From Streptomyces griseorubiginosus (GTDB lineage Bacteria > Actinomycetota > Actinomycetes > Streptomycetales > Streptomycetaceae): 64,000 bases of DNA. Under the pieces are notes generated by a model. The model searched no databases, was not told the origin of the DNA, and saw only the letters and a program-made list of their open reading frames with translations. This document shows, piece by piece, positions 52,578-61,953 of this stretch. Positions within the stretch are counted from its first letter, which is position 1, and each line of letters begins with the position of its first letter. The position numbers were made by a program, and so were the translations under genes. Location: contig NZ_WVUG01000010.1 of NCBI RefSeq assembly GCF_017614965.1, positions 1 to 64,000 of the forward strand, read 5' to 3'.

Positions 52578-53684
52578 TCAGTCGGGACGCCGGCCGGACA
52601 TGCTGTCGTAGAACGGCGTGCCGGGAGCGACGTCCGAGGGCTTGACGGGACGGCCGGCGGCGCCGGAGGCGTAGAGGGCGGCCACCAGGGAGAGGGTGCG
52701 CCGGGACTCGGCCAGCGGCACGGGCGGCGGGGTGCCCTCGCGCAGACTGGACAACACCTTGGCGAACTGCGCCCAGTGACCGCTGCGGGAGCTCTGGGCG
52801 CCGGCCCCGTCCCCGGCGCCGTCCATGGCGGCCTTCCACTCGGTGAGGACGTGGTCGTGTCCCGGTGCCGGGGTCACCCGCCAGTCCTCGTCCCGGTAGC
52901 CGTACAGGTGGGTGACCTCGACGGTGGCGTACTCGAAGTCGTAACGCAGGTAGGACTCCTGGCGCGGCGAGAGGGAGCTGTTCACCACGGAGGCGACGGC
53001 GCCGTTCGCGAACGTCACGTGCGCCATCGAGACGTCCTCGGTCTCGGTACGGCGTGCCTGCGTCCTGGTGAGGGCCTGTATCTCGGTCCAGTCGCCGAGC
53101 AGGTCCAGCATCATGTCCATCTGGTGGATGCCGAGCCCCATGGTGGGCCCGCCGCCCTCGGTGTCCCAGCGGCCGCGCCAGGGCACGTCGAAGTACGACT
53201 GGTCGCGGAACCAGGTGGTGTGGCAGACCGCCAGCAGCGGGCGGCCCAGCACTCCCGAGGCGGCCAGGGACTTGAGCGCGGCCTGGCCGCGGCCGAATCG
53301 GTGCTGGAACACGGTCGCGAACCACGGCGGTCCGCTCGCGGCACCGGCGATCTCGTCGAACTCCCGCAGGGACAGCGCGGGGGGCTTCTCCACCAGCACA
53401 CTGGCCCCGGCGCGCAGACAGGCGAGGGCCTGGTCGCGGTGGAGACCGGGAGGTGTGCACAGGTACACCAGGTCGGGGCGGGACCGCTCCAGCAGCACGT
53501 CGAGGTCGTCGTAACCGGCCGGGGCCCCGTGCTTGGCCAGGAAGGCCTCCAGCCGGGTCCGGTCGGTGTCCGCCGCGGCCACGATCCTCGCGGGGACCGG
53601 GCCCGGGGCGGTGAGGGCGGCCGCGTGGTCCATGGCGACGTCGCCGGTGCCCACGACCGCTATCCGTATCTCTTCGTCCTTCAC
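52578..53684 (-). CDS. Gfo/Idh/MocA-family oxidoreductase (sugar catabolism)
   Basis: This 368-residue NAD(P)-dependent dehydrogenase has the Rossmann IRIAVVGTGDVAMDHAAAL and the conserved LVEKPPALSLREFDEI with the catalytic EKP. The substrate domain has the GGGPTMGLGIHQMDMMLDLLG helix with the second His and Asp. GTG 53684 is the start. It lies 43 bases after the ROK repressor in the same direction. With the sugar ABC operon nearby, a role in oxidising an imported sugar is likely. Confidence 0.85.
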   Translation of the reverse strand: MKDEEIRIAVVGTGDVAMDHAAALTAPGPVPARIVAAADTDRTRLEAFLAKHGAPAGYDDLDVLLERSRPDLVYLCTPPGLHRDQALACLRAGASVLVEKPPALSLREFDEIAGAASGPPWFATVFQHRFGRGQAALKSLAASGVLGRPLLAVCHTTWFRDQSYFDVPWRGRWDTEGGGPTMGLGIHQMDMMLDLLGDWTEIQALTRTQARRTETEDVSMAHVTFANGAVASVVNSSLSPRQESYLRYDFEYATVEVTHLYGYRDEDWRVTPAPGHDHVLTEWKAAMDGAGDGAGAQSSRSGHWAQFAKVLSSLREGTPPPVPLAESRRTLSLVAALYASGAAGRPVKPSDVAPGTPFYDSMSGRRPD

Positions 53685-53727
53685 GCGTGCTCCGTCTTGA
53701 TGGGGCTTGTGGGGGCTGGATGGAGGC

Positions 53728-54906
53728 TCATGCGAGGTAGGTCGCGGAGCGGGCGTGCTCGATCGTCAGCGCGCTCACGCCGGTGATCGCCGCGTCGAAG
53801 CCCAGGTCGCTCACCGCGATGCGCGGTACCCAGGGGATCCGGCCGACGAGGCGCCGGGTCAGCTGCTCCGCCGACTCCTCGCTGTACTGGGCGAAGGCGC
53901 CGGCGAGCACGATGACCTGGGGCGAGAGCACGACCGAGGTGGCGACGAGGGCGAGGGCGATGGAGTCGAAGAACTCGTCGCGGGCCTGCTCGGCCTCGCT
54001 GTCGCCCGCCCGGCAGCGGGCCATCATCGCGCGGAAGGCGGGACCGATGCGCTTGCCGTGCAGACCCTCCCGCGCGGCGAACGGAAGCACCTGCGCCGCC
54101 AGGGTGGAGTCGACGTCGCCCTGTTCGGTGAAGTAGCGGGAGAAGGACGCGCTGGAGGTGAGAAGAAAGCCGATCTCGCCCGCCGCCGAGCGGTGCCCGC
54201 GGTGCAGGCGCGCCTCGTTGATGATGCCCGCACCGAGTCTGGCGCCGAGCACCAGCGCGACGGCGCTGTGCGCGTTCGCGAGGGCGCCGCTGTGCCACTC
54301 GCCGTAGGCCGTCGCGTTGGCGTCGTTCTCGACGAGGATCGGCAGCCCGCTGCGGGCCGAGACGATGTCGGCGAGCGGCACCTCCTGCCAGTCGAGCTCG
54401 ACCGCCTTGGTCACCACGCCTTCGTGCACGATGCCGGGAACGGTGATGCCGACGGCGACGATCGGGGCCGTCACACCGGTCTCGGGCGAGGCCAGCCGGT
54501 CGACGAGCCCGAGCAGCCCGTCGATGCGCGCGGCGCCCGCGTCCTGGCCCTCCAGGGCGAAGGTGTGGCTCTCCTCGTGGAGGGTGCTTCCGCCCAGGTC
54601 GACGAGGCGCCCGCGGGCCGTGTACTCGGTGACGTCGACGGCCATGATGGCCCGGGCCGAGGACGCGAAGCGCAGCAGGGTCGAGGGCCGGCCGACCGAC
54701 TGGCGCACCTGGCCCGCGGCCTCGACCGCGCCCTCCTCCAGGAGGGCGGAGCACAGCCGCTCGATGGTGGCCGAGCCGAGGCCGGTGCGCTGCTGGATGT
54801 CACGCCGGGACAGTGGGCCGTGCTCCCGCAGGACGTCTAGTATCGCGGTCCGGTTGATCTGGGTGACGTGCCGAGTTGTCGCCGTACGTGGCGCCGGTCG
54901 CTTCAC
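53728..54906 (-). CDS. ROK-family repressor of the sugar operon
   Basis: The 392-residue protein has an N-terminal winged helix (about 20-75: NRTAILDVLREHGPLSRRDIQQRTGLGSATIERL) and a ROK domain with ITVPGIV, VENDANATAYGEWH, VALVLGARLGAGII and LHRGHRSAAGEIGFLL. The H of HRGHRSAAGE fits the metal/sugar site, while the cysteine zinc motif is absent. GTG 54906 follows GGGGGAGG. It is divergent from the ABC operon start at 55140, so it probably represses that operon and its own. Confidence 0.9.
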   Translation of the reverse strand: MKRPAPRTATTRHVTQINRTAILDVLREHGPLSRRDIQQRTGLGSATIERLCSALLEEGAVEAAGQVRQSVGRPSTLLRFASSARAIMAVDVTEYTARGRLVDLGGSTLHEESHTFALEGQDAGAARIDGLLGLVDRLASPETGVTAPIVAVGITVPGIVHEGVVTKAVELDWQEVPLADIVSARSGLPILVENDANATAYGEWHSGALANAHSAVALVLGARLGAGIINEARLHRGHRSAAGEIGFLLTSSASFSRYFTEQGDVDSTLAAQVLPFAAREGLHGKRIGPAFRAMMARCRAGDSEAEQARDEFFDSIALALVATSVVLSPQVIVLAGAFAQYSEESAEQLTRRLVGRIPWVPRIAVSDLGFDAAITGVSALTIEHARSATYLA

Positions 54907-55139
54907 AACCCTCCCCCATAATCCATCGGACTGAGGATAAGTCCCGTCCGCATACGTGTTCCCTGGCTGTCCGGAGATTACCAGCCTTCGCCGTGTTGCC
55001 AAGGGTGGCCGAGGATTTCGGATCCGCAACGAGCCGCGATAACCCTTGTGGGTATTCCATCGCAGTGATAGGAAACGGGGACCTGCAACAACCAGCGGCC
55101 GGCGCCGGGCTCCGTCCGCTACGACGAAAAGGGATCGAA

Positions 55140-56468
55140 ATGACCCGTGTGGGTGTGCGGCGCTCCCGCCGACTCGGCCGCGGCGGTATACGCCGCCTGG
55201 TTCCCCTCGCTGCCGTGGCCACGGCAGGTGCCCTGCTGCTCTCCGCCTGCGGGTCGGGTTCCGGCTCGGGCGGCAACTCCAAGTCGCTGACGTTCTGGAT
55301 CTCCACGGTTCCGGGCCAGGACGCGGGCTGGAAGAAGCTGGTCTCCCAGTACAAGAAGGAAGCCGGCGTCACCGTCAAGCTCGTCAACATCCCCTACGAC
55401 GGCTACACGACGAAGCTGCACAACGCCGCGCAGGCGAACTCCCTGCCCGATGTGGCCGCCGTGCCCGCGCTGGACCCGATCTGGTCGAACAAGCTGATCG
55501 ACCTCAGCTCCATCGCCGACAACAAGAGCTACAACATCAACGCCAACTTCCTCGCCAAGGACTCCTCCGGCAAGGTGCTGTCCATCCCCTCGGACGTCAC
55601 CGCCTCCGGCCTGTTCATCAACGAGTCGCTGTTCAAGAAGGCGAACGTCTCCTTCCCGACCTCGCCCGACAAGACCTGGACCTGGACCGACTTCATCGCG
55701 GCGGCCAACAAGGTCCGCGAGAAGACCGGCGCCAAGTACTCCCTGGCGTTCGACCAGTCGCCCTCCCGGCTGCGCGCCATGGTGTACGAGATGGGCGGCA
55801 AGTACGTCCACGCGGACTCCTCCGGCAAGTTCTCGGTGGACGACGCGACGAAGAAGGCCGTGAAGACCTTCGTCGGCTGGAACGACGACAAGACCATGCC
55901 GAAGTCGGTGTGGACCAGCGGCGCCGACCCGTCCGCCATGTTCCAGAGTGGTGACGTGGTCGCCTACTGGTCCGGCGTCTGGCAGGTCGCGTCCTTCGCG
56001 GAGAGCATCAAGAAGTTCGACTGGGCGAGCGTCCCGACCCCGGCCCAGCCGGTGCAGGCCAGTGACGTCAACAGCGGCGGCATGATGGTCGGCTTCAACA
56101 ACAACGGCGCCGCGGCCACCGCCGCGAAGAAGTTCATGACCTGGATCTACGACCCGAAGCAGTACACCGAGCTGGTGGAGTCCTCCGGCTTCCTCCCGGT
56201 CGAGAGCGGTCTGAACCCGAAGTACCCCTTCACCTCCCCGGCGGCGCAGGCGGCGTTCAAGCTGTACAACCAGGAGATCCCGCTCTACGCCCCGATCTCG
56301 GGCTACTTCAACAACGCGCAGACCGAGTGGGTGCTGAAGGGCAAGAGCCTCACCGAGGACCCGACCAAGACGGAACTCGGCAAGGCGATCAACGGCCAGC
56401 AGTCGTCCGACAAGGCCCTGGAGAACATCGTGGCCGGCTACAACCAGCAGGTCGGCGGCGCATCGTAG
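55140..56468 (+). CDS. Sugar ABC transporter substrate-binding lipoprotein
   Basis: The 442-residue precursor starts at ATG 55140 after AAAAGGGA. The signal ends in the lipobox LLSAC (about residue 36), so the protein is a lipoprotein. The type I binding fold has LTFWISTVPGQDAGWKKLVSQYKKEAG, PDVAAVPALDPIWSNKL and GGMMVGFNNNGAAATAAKKFMTWI, typical of family 1 oligosaccharide-binding proteins. The open frame upstream is not coding. The ligand is unknown. The two downstream unknown proteins suggest an unusual oligosaccharide. Confidence 0.93.
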   Translation: MTRVGVRRSRRLGRGGIRRLVPLAAVATAGALLLSACGSGSGSGGNSKSLTFWISTVPGQDAGWKKLVSQYKKEAGVTVKLVNIPYDGYTTKLHNAAQANSLPDVAAVPALDPIWSNKLIDLSSIADNKSYNINANFLAKDSSGKVLSIPSDVTASGLFINESLFKKANVSFPTSPDKTWTWTDFIAAANKVREKTGAKYSLAFDQSPSRLRAMVYEMGGKYVHADSSGKFSVDDATKKAVKTFVGWNDDKTMPKSVWTSGADPSAMFQSGDVVAYWSGVWQVASFAESIKKFDWASVPTPAQPVQASDVNSGGMMVGFNNNGAAATAAKKFMTWIYDPKQYTELVESSGFLPVESGLNPKYPFTSPAAQAAFKLYNQEIPLYAPISGYFNNAQTEWVLKGKSLTEDPTKTELGKAINGQQSSDKALENIVAGYNQQVGGAS

Positions 56469-56475
56469 GACAGTG

Positions 56476-56509
56476 GGCCGGGCGGCGGACGACACTCCGC
56501 CGCCCGGCC
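56476..56509 (+). terminator. Stem-loop between the binding protein and first permease
   Basis: GGCCGGGCGGCGGA (56476-56489) is perfectly complementary to 56496-56509 over a 6-base loop. It lies just after the binding-protein stop and 77 bases before the permease start. It may terminate part of transcription or protect the 3' end, raising binding-protein levels over permease. Confidence 0.75.
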
Positions 56510-56586
56510 TCACGCGTGCCCACGTGATGTCGGGCTCATCGGCGTGAGCCCACAGGAATCCATTCCACCAGCACGGAGTCAGGAAG

Positions 56587-57498
56587 ATGACCAAAAGCGC
56601 CTCGGACGTGTCCGTGAGTCCGCCCAGGAGACGCAGTAAGTACACCCTTGCGCCGCTCGTCCTCATCGCGGCCAACGTCGTGCTCTTCGGGCTGTTCTTC
56701 GTGTGGCCGGCGGTGATCGGGCTCGTCTACTCCTTCACGAACTACACCGGTGTGGGGGCGTTCCAGTTCATCGGACTGGACAATTACCACAACCTGTTCG
56801 GGGACTCCACCTTCTACGACGCCCTGACCCGGACGGTGTTGTACGCCGTCCTCTTCGTCCCGCTGAACTTCGCGCTCTCCCTGCTCGCCGCCAACCTGGT
56901 GGTGAGCAAGCACGCCAAGGGCGCGTCGGTCGCCCGCGTCATCTTCTTCATCCCGTGGCTGCTGTCGCCCATCGTCGTGGGTGTCCTGTGGCGGTGGCTG
57001 TTCGGTGAGAACTTCGGCCTGGTCAACTACGTCATCGAGAAGCTCGGCGGAAGCGCCGTTCCGTGGCAGTCGAACGCGGACCTGTCGCTGCTGGTGGTGG
57101 TGATGGCGGCGTCCTGGGCCTGGACGGGTTTCACGATGCTGCTGTTCATCGCGGCGATCAAGAACGTGCCGGTGTCGTACTACGAGGCGGCCTCGCTCGA
57201 CGGCGCCGGGCCGTGGCGCCAGTTCATCAGCATCACGCTGCCGAGCATCGCGCCCACCTCGTTCATCGTCATCCTGCTCAACACGATCAACGCGATGAAG
57301 GAGTACCCGGTGTTCGTCGCCCTCAACAACGGCGGACCCGGAACCTCGAACAACCTGCTCGTCCAGTACATCTACGAGACCGGCTTCAAACGGGGCCAGA
57401 TCGGCTACGCGAGCGCCGCGTCGTTCGTGCTCATGCTCATCCTGATGGCCGTCGCGATCATCCAGCTGATCGTCAACCGGCGGGTGGAGAACCGATGA
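56587..57498 (+). CDS. Sugar ABC transporter permease (MalF-like)
   Basis: The 303-residue protein has six membrane helices. The EAA loop is YYEAASLDGAGPWRQFISITLP, which would contact the ATPase. N-terminal residues are basic. AGGAAG precedes ATG 56587, and the stop overlaps the next start by 4 bases. It forms a heterodimer with the following permease. Confidence 0.93.
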   Translation: MTKSASDVSVSPPRRRSKYTLAPLVLIAANVVLFGLFFVWPAVIGLVYSFTNYTGVGAFQFIGLDNYHNLFGDSTFYDALTRTVLYAVLFVPLNFALSLLAANLVVSKHAKGASVARVIFFIPWLLSPIVVGVLWRWLFGENFGLVNYVIEKLGGSAVPWQSNADLSLLVVVMAASWAWTGFTMLLFIAAIKNVPVSYYEAASLDGAGPWRQFISITLPSIAPTSFIVILLNTINAMKEYPVFVALNNGGPGTSNNLLVQYIYETGFKRGQIGYASAASFVLMLILMAVAIIQLIVNRRVENR

Positions 57499-58397
57499 CA
57501 ACCACAGACATCCCACGCCCGGTCGAGAAGGGTTCCGGACCGGCCGTCTCCAAGAAGCGGTCCGGCGGCTCCCCCACCGGTGGGCTGCGGCAGGCGGTGT
57601 CCGCGACGACCCTGCTGTGGCTCCTCGCCTGCCTCTACGGGCTGCCGGTGCTGTGGTTCATCCTCAGCTCCCTCAAACCGGCCAGCGACCTGTTCTCCTA
57701 TCCGCTCACCCTGGTCCCGCACCACCCCACCCTGTCGGGCTACCTGACGGCCTGGCGCAGCGCCAACTTCTCCCAGTACTTCATCAACACGACCATCGTG
57801 TGCGTGATCACGACGATCCTCACCGTGGGTGTCAGCTGCTGCACCGGGTACGCGCTGGCCAAGTACGACAACAGGTGGCTCAAGGCCTTCTTCATCTGCA
57901 TCCTGGCCACCACGATGCTGCCCAGCGAGGTCATGCTCGCCCCCGAGTTCCTGGTGGTCCGCAACCTCGGCCTCTACAACTCCTTCGCCGGCATCATCCT
58001 CCCGGCCGTGCTCACCGCGACCGGATGCTTCATGTTCCGGCAGTTCTTCCTGACGGTCCCCGACGAACTCGTGGAGGCCGCGCGCATCGACGGCGCCCGC
58101 GAACTGTCGATCTTCCTGCGGATCATGGTGCCGCTCTCCCGGCCCATCATGCTGACCCTCGCCATCCTGTCCTTCCAGTGGCGGTGGAACGACTACATCT
58201 GGCCCCTGCTGATGCTCAACGACCCCAACAAGTTCACCGTGCAGATCGGCATCCAGTCCATCGTCGGCGCACAGAACATCAACTGGTCGGTCCTGCTCGG
58301 CGCGTCGGTCATCTCCATGATCCCGCTGATCGTGATCTTCCTGGTCTTCCAGCGCTACGTCATGAGTGCCGACATCAACGCCGGACTGAAGGACTGA
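57495..58397 (+). CDS. Sugar ABC transporter permease (MalG-like)
   Basis: This 300-residue six-helix permease has the EAA motif VEAARIDGARELSIFLRIMVPLSRP. ATG 57495 overlaps the previous stop (ATGA). No ATPase gene is present in this operon. In Streptomyces such systems usually use a shared ATPase (MsiK), so the missing ATP-binding gene is not a defect. The gene stops 3 bases before the next start. Confidence 0.93.
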   Translation: MTTTDIPRPVEKGSGPAVSKKRSGGSPTGGLRQAVSATTLLWLLACLYGLPVLWFILSSLKPASDLFSYPLTLVPHHPTLSGYLTAWRSANFSQYFINTTIVCVITTILTVGVSCCTGYALAKYDNRWLKAFFICILATTMLPSEVMLAPEFLVVRNLGLYNSFAGIILPAVLTATGCFMFRQFFLTVPDELVEAARIDGARELSIFLRIMVPLSRPIMLTLAILSFQWRWNDYIWPLLMLNDPNKFTVQIGIQSIVGAQNINWSVLLGASVISMIPLIVIFLVFQRYVMSADINAGLKD

Positions 58398-58399
58398 CC

Positions 58400-60106
58400 T
58401 TGACCGCCCTGCTCGACCACGAGTTCGTCCGCGCGGCGGCGCTCGCCGCCGACGGCTCGGCCACGCTGCTCGAGGCCGACCCGTCGGCGGAGTTCATCGG
58501 GCCGCACCGCGCCCTGGCCCGGCATGTGAAGACCCTGGTCGCTGCGTACCGCTCGCCGGAGTCGGTCCTGCACGGCAGCGAGCGGGCCGTCGCCGCCGCG
58601 CTGACCCACCTCCGTTCCCTGCGGTCCCTGCAGACGGCCTCCGGCCTGTTCGCGGGCGGCGACAACGTGCAGTCGCCGCCGGACTCCGCGTTCACCGTCA
58701 ACGACGTGTGCGACGCGCACGTCCTCGCCGCGGGCGCGGGGCCGGAACTGGCTGACGTCACGGCGGCGCTCGCCGACATCGCGGGCGCCGCCACCGGCCC
58801 TCTCCTGACCGGGGGGGTGCACACCCCGAACCACCGCTGGGAGCTGTCCGCGGCGCTGGCCCGGCTGCACCGCTCGTTCCCGGACGCCCGGCTGCTCGCC
58901 CGCGCCGAGGAGTGGCTCGCCGAGGGCGTCGACATCGACGCGGACGGCCTGTACTCGGAACGCAGCGCCGTCTACGCGTCCATCGTCACCAACCCGTCGC
59001 TGCTGTTGCTGGCCGAGGTGCTCGGGCGCAGCGACCTGCTGGACGCCGTCGAACGCAACCTCACCGCGACCCTGGACCTGATCAGACCGGACGGCACGGT
59101 GGAGACCGTCCACTCGCGCCGCCAGGACCAGAGGCAGTCGTTCGCGCTGTGGCCCTATCTGCCGCACTACCGGCTGCTCGCGATCCGCACCGGCCGGGGC
59201 GACTTCGCCCACGCGGCCCGCCTGGCGGCCGCCGACGGCATCAACGACCCCGACCTGCTCGCCCAGACCCTCCTCACCCCGGAGCTGTGCCGCGCCCTGC
59301 CGGCCCCGGACGCGGAGAAGCTCCCGCGCGACCGGTACCTCCGCACCGCACGCCTCGCCGCACACGTCTCGGCCACCGCGCACACCGTGGTCTACGGCGG
59401 CTCCGACGTGCCCGAGCACCGGCGCATCCGCTCGGGCCTCGCCTGCAACCCCACCTTCCTGCGTCTGTTCGCCGGCGCCGCGATCCTCGACGCGGTCCGC
59501 CTCTCGCGGGTGTTCTTCGACCTGGGCCCGTTCCGCGCCGCCGACATGGAACGGCTCGCCGACAACCGGTACCGGCTCACCCAGACCCTCACCACCGCCT
59601 ACTACCAGCCGCTCCCGAAGGACCTCAGGCGTGACGACGGCGCCTACCGTCTGGTGGACGAGGGCCGCTTCTCCGCGGCGATGGCCTTCCCCGACCGCCC
59701 TCAGGACGAGGTCTCCCACACAACCCGAGTCGAGGTCGACCTGCGGGAGGACGGGGCCGACCTGCGGATCGACATCGGCGGCCCATCGGTGCCCTGGGCC
59801 CTCGAACTGACCTTCCGGCCGGGCGGCGAGCCACAGGGCGCCGTACCGCTCGGCGACGGACGCTGGTGCCTGACGACCGAGCCGTTGACCTACCGCGTCG
59901 GCGAGGACGAGATCCAGGTGAAGGCCGCCGTCGAGACGGGCGGACCGCTCGCCGGACCGGACCGGAGCGACGTACTGCGCTACGACCCGGGGCAGGACCA
60001 CACCGTGGTCGGCGGCACGGACGCGACGACCGGGAACCGCGTCTACCTCGGTGGCCACGGACCGCAGACACTGACCCTGACACTGCGCGCCGCATCTCAG
60101 GCATGA
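58400..60106 (+). CDS. Uncharacterised alpha-toroid protein of the sugar ABC operon (lyase- or hydrolase-like)
   Basis: The 568-residue protein starts at TTG 58400, with GAAGGA (58388-58393) upstream, 2 bases after the permease stop. The first about 400 residues are helical repeats that read like an alpha/alpha toroid. Conserved-looking polar clusters are HTPNHRWE (141-148), GLYSERSAVYASIVTNP (183-199) and HSRRQDQRQS (238-247). The last about 170 residues look like beta-sandwich (VSHTTRVEVDLREDG, LRIDIGGPSVPW). This layout resembles heparinase II/III-type polysaccharide lyases and some GH families. No signal peptide exists, so it is cytosolic and would act on imported oligosaccharides. I could not assign a family. 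Confidence 0.6.
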   Translation: MTALLDHEFVRAAALAADGSATLLEADPSAEFIGPHRALARHVKTLVAAYRSPESVLHGSERAVAAALTHLRSLRSLQTASGLFAGGDNVQSPPDSAFTVNDVCDAHVLAAGAGPELADVTAALADIAGAATGPLLTGGVHTPNHRWELSAALARLHRSFPDARLLARAEEWLAEGVDIDADGLYSERSAVYASIVTNPSLLLLAEVLGRSDLLDAVERNLTATLDLIRPDGTVETVHSRRQDQRQSFALWPYLPHYRLLAIRTGRGDFAHAARLAAADGINDPDLLAQTLLTPELCRALPAPDAEKLPRDRYLRTARLAAHVSATAHTVVYGGSDVPEHRRIRSGLACNPTFLRLFAGAAILDAVRLSRVFFDLGPFRAADMERLADNRYRLTQTLTTAYYQPLPKDLRRDDGAYRLVDEGRFSAAMAFPDRPQDEVSHTTRVEVDLREDGADLRIDIGGPSVPWALELTFRPGGEPQGAVPLGDGRWCLTTEPLTYRVGEDEIQVKAAVETGGPLAGPDRSDVLRYDPGQDHTVVGGTDATTGNRVYLGGHGPQTLTLTLRAASQA

Positions 60107-60119
60107 AGGGCTGATCTCC

Positions 60120-61943
60120 TTGCACCTCCCACGCCAGCTCGGGCCGCTGCACGACCTGCCGGACACCCCGGAGGCGTACGACGCCGTCCTCGCCGACGTC
60201 ATCGAGCAGGCCCTCGCACGCCTCACCCCCGAGGGCAGCCTCGAACACCCCGACGCCGACGACGACATCGGCGACACCTCCCTCGGCGTCACCTCCCTGC
60301 TGGCCCTCGCCTGGCAGCGCTCCAAGGATCCGCGCCTGCCCGAGGCGGTGCACCGCAGTCTCGCCTTCCATCTGCGCGAACGGGTCTACCGCGAGGACAA
60401 CCCCGGCTACCCGAACCTCAGGGTCCGCAACTCCGGTCTGCCGTACGCCCGTTACGTCCTCGAAGCCGGCGCGCACCCCATCGGCGACTGGCCGAGCACG
60501 GTGTGGGCGCTGCTGCAAGCGGTCAACGTACTCGACCTGGCCGAGGGACTCGTCGAGGAGGAGCAGCGGACCGAGCTGCTGGAGGTGGCGCGGGGCTACT
60601 GGCGCTGGCTCACCGAGGCGACCTTCTTCAACCCGCAGGAGGCCGGCAACCAGGCCATCGGGTGCGTGGTCGGCGGACTGATGCTCGCCCGCCATCTGCC
60701 TCACGCCCCGGCGGACGCGATGCGCGAGCGCGCCCTGCGGCTGTACCTCGACGAGATCCGCGCCCGCCGGGTCCTGGACCGGGGCGCGCTGCTGCCGCCC
60801 GAGCACCGCGGCGCCTACGACAACAACTACGGTCCGATCTCCCTGTCCTTCCTCGCCCAGGCCCACCGCATCAGCGGCGAGCCGGTCTTCGCCGAGGACG
60901 GCGACGCGCTCGCCCGCTACATCGACGCCCGTCTGACGGGCGGCGGCTTCGACAACGGCGGACCGCGCTACAGCGAACAGCACTCCGCCTTCGAGTCGGT
61001 GCTCGGGCTGCGCTACTTCAGCGCCCGTGTCGGCTCCGACCTCGGCCGTTACCGCGGCGACAGCCGCTGGGCGCGGTACGCCGCACAGGCGGACGGCGGG
61101 GTCGACGGCCACTTCGCCTGGATGCTCGTCTGGCAGATCCAGGACGGCACCGGCTGGCACCGCGAACCGTCCACGGCACCCGCCCGCCATCAACTGCGCG
61201 TCGGCACGGTCTCGGTGGCCTTCGACGACCGGATGACCCCGTCCGTCGTCGAGGCGGGCGGCACCTACTACCTGCCCGCCGCCGTCAACCGCCAGCACGG
61301 CTTCGGCCCGGTGCTCGACGGCTTCGTCTTCTGCCGCCCCATGGGCGAGGTCCGCGTCCGGGACGTGTGCACCGGCACGCTGACGGCGAAGCTCGTCAGC
61401 AAACCGGTCGTGGGCCGCGACCACGTCCTGCGGCACGTGCGCTCCCTGTACGTCACCGACGGCACGCGGCTGTGGACGACGGTCGCCCTCGAACGCCTTC
61501 CCGGGGAGCCGTACCTGCTCGCCGGACTGCCCTACGCCGCCGACGACGGCGACCGGGTCCGCCGGACCGCGACGGGCGCGGTGGCGTCGGCCGGGACCCT
61601 GCGACTGACCCACCCGCGGGCAACGGGGCCGGAACACTTCGACGCGCGCGCCGAACTCGCCCAGGAACAGGCCGCGTTCGCCCTCGCCGCCGACCCCCGC
61701 GGCTACGGCAACCCCGACGAGGGCTGGCGCCACCTCGTCAGCTCCACCGCCTACGAAGCGGGCCCGGTGCCGGACGCGCCGGAAGACCTTCACGTGTTCG
61801 CCGTACGGTACGGCTCCGCGGAGCCGCTGAGCGTGGCGGTCGAACGCACCGGGGAAGGGCTGACCGTACGGACGGACGCCTTCACCGCCGTGATCGGGGC
61901 CGACGACGACCGGGGGGAACCGGTACTGACCCTGCGGCCCTGA
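60120..61943 (+). CDS. Second uncharacterised alpha-toroid protein (heparinase II/III-like)
   Basis: The 607-residue protein starts at TTG 60120 with GAAGGG nine bases upstream, 13 bases after the previous stop. Helical repeats dominate residues 1 to about 330. Polar motifs are NPQEAGNQAIG (171-181), GAYDNNYGPIS (231-241) and GPRYSEQHSAFES (281-293). The C-terminal part is beta-rich, as in heparinase-like proteins. It shares an architecture but little sequence with the preceding protein. It has no signal peptide. The two may act in series on one oligosaccharide. The chemistry is unknown. Confidence 0.6.
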   Translation: MHLPRQLGPLHDLPDTPEAYDAVLADVIEQALARLTPEGSLEHPDADDDIGDTSLGVTSLLALAWQRSKDPRLPEAVHRSLAFHLRERVYREDNPGYPNLRVRNSGLPYARYVLEAGAHPIGDWPSTVWALLQAVNVLDLAEGLVEEEQRTELLEVARGYWRWLTEATFFNPQEAGNQAIGCVVGGLMLARHLPHAPADAMRERALRLYLDEIRARRVLDRGALLPPEHRGAYDNNYGPISLSFLAQAHRISGEPVFAEDGDALARYIDARLTGGGFDNGGPRYSEQHSAFESVLGLRYFSARVGSDLGRYRGDSRWARYAAQADGGVDGHFAWMLVWQIQDGTGWHREPSTAPARHQLRVGTVSVAFDDRMTPSVVEAGGTYYLPAAVNRQHGFGPVLDGFVFCRPMGEVRVRDVCTGTLTAKLVSKPVVGRDHVLRHVRSLYVTDGTRLWTTVALERLPGEPYLLAGLPYAADDGDRVRRTATGAVASAGTLRLTHPRATGPEHFDARAELAQEQAAFALAADPRGYGNPDEGWRHLVSSTAYEAGPVPDAPEDLHVFAVRYGSAEPLSVAVERTGEGLTVRTDAFTAVIGADDDRGEPVLTLRP

Positions 61944-61953
61944 GCCGGCCGCC

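Noticed and set aside
55046-55074. TTGTGG-N17-TAGGAA as promoter of the sugar operon
   Set aside because: The -10 lacks the conserved final T and the -35 is a poor match. It is too weak to list.
54876-55139. In-frame extension of the binding protein by 88 residues
   Set aside because: The lipoprotein signal and ribosome site place the start at 55140. The extension overlaps the divergent ROK start.
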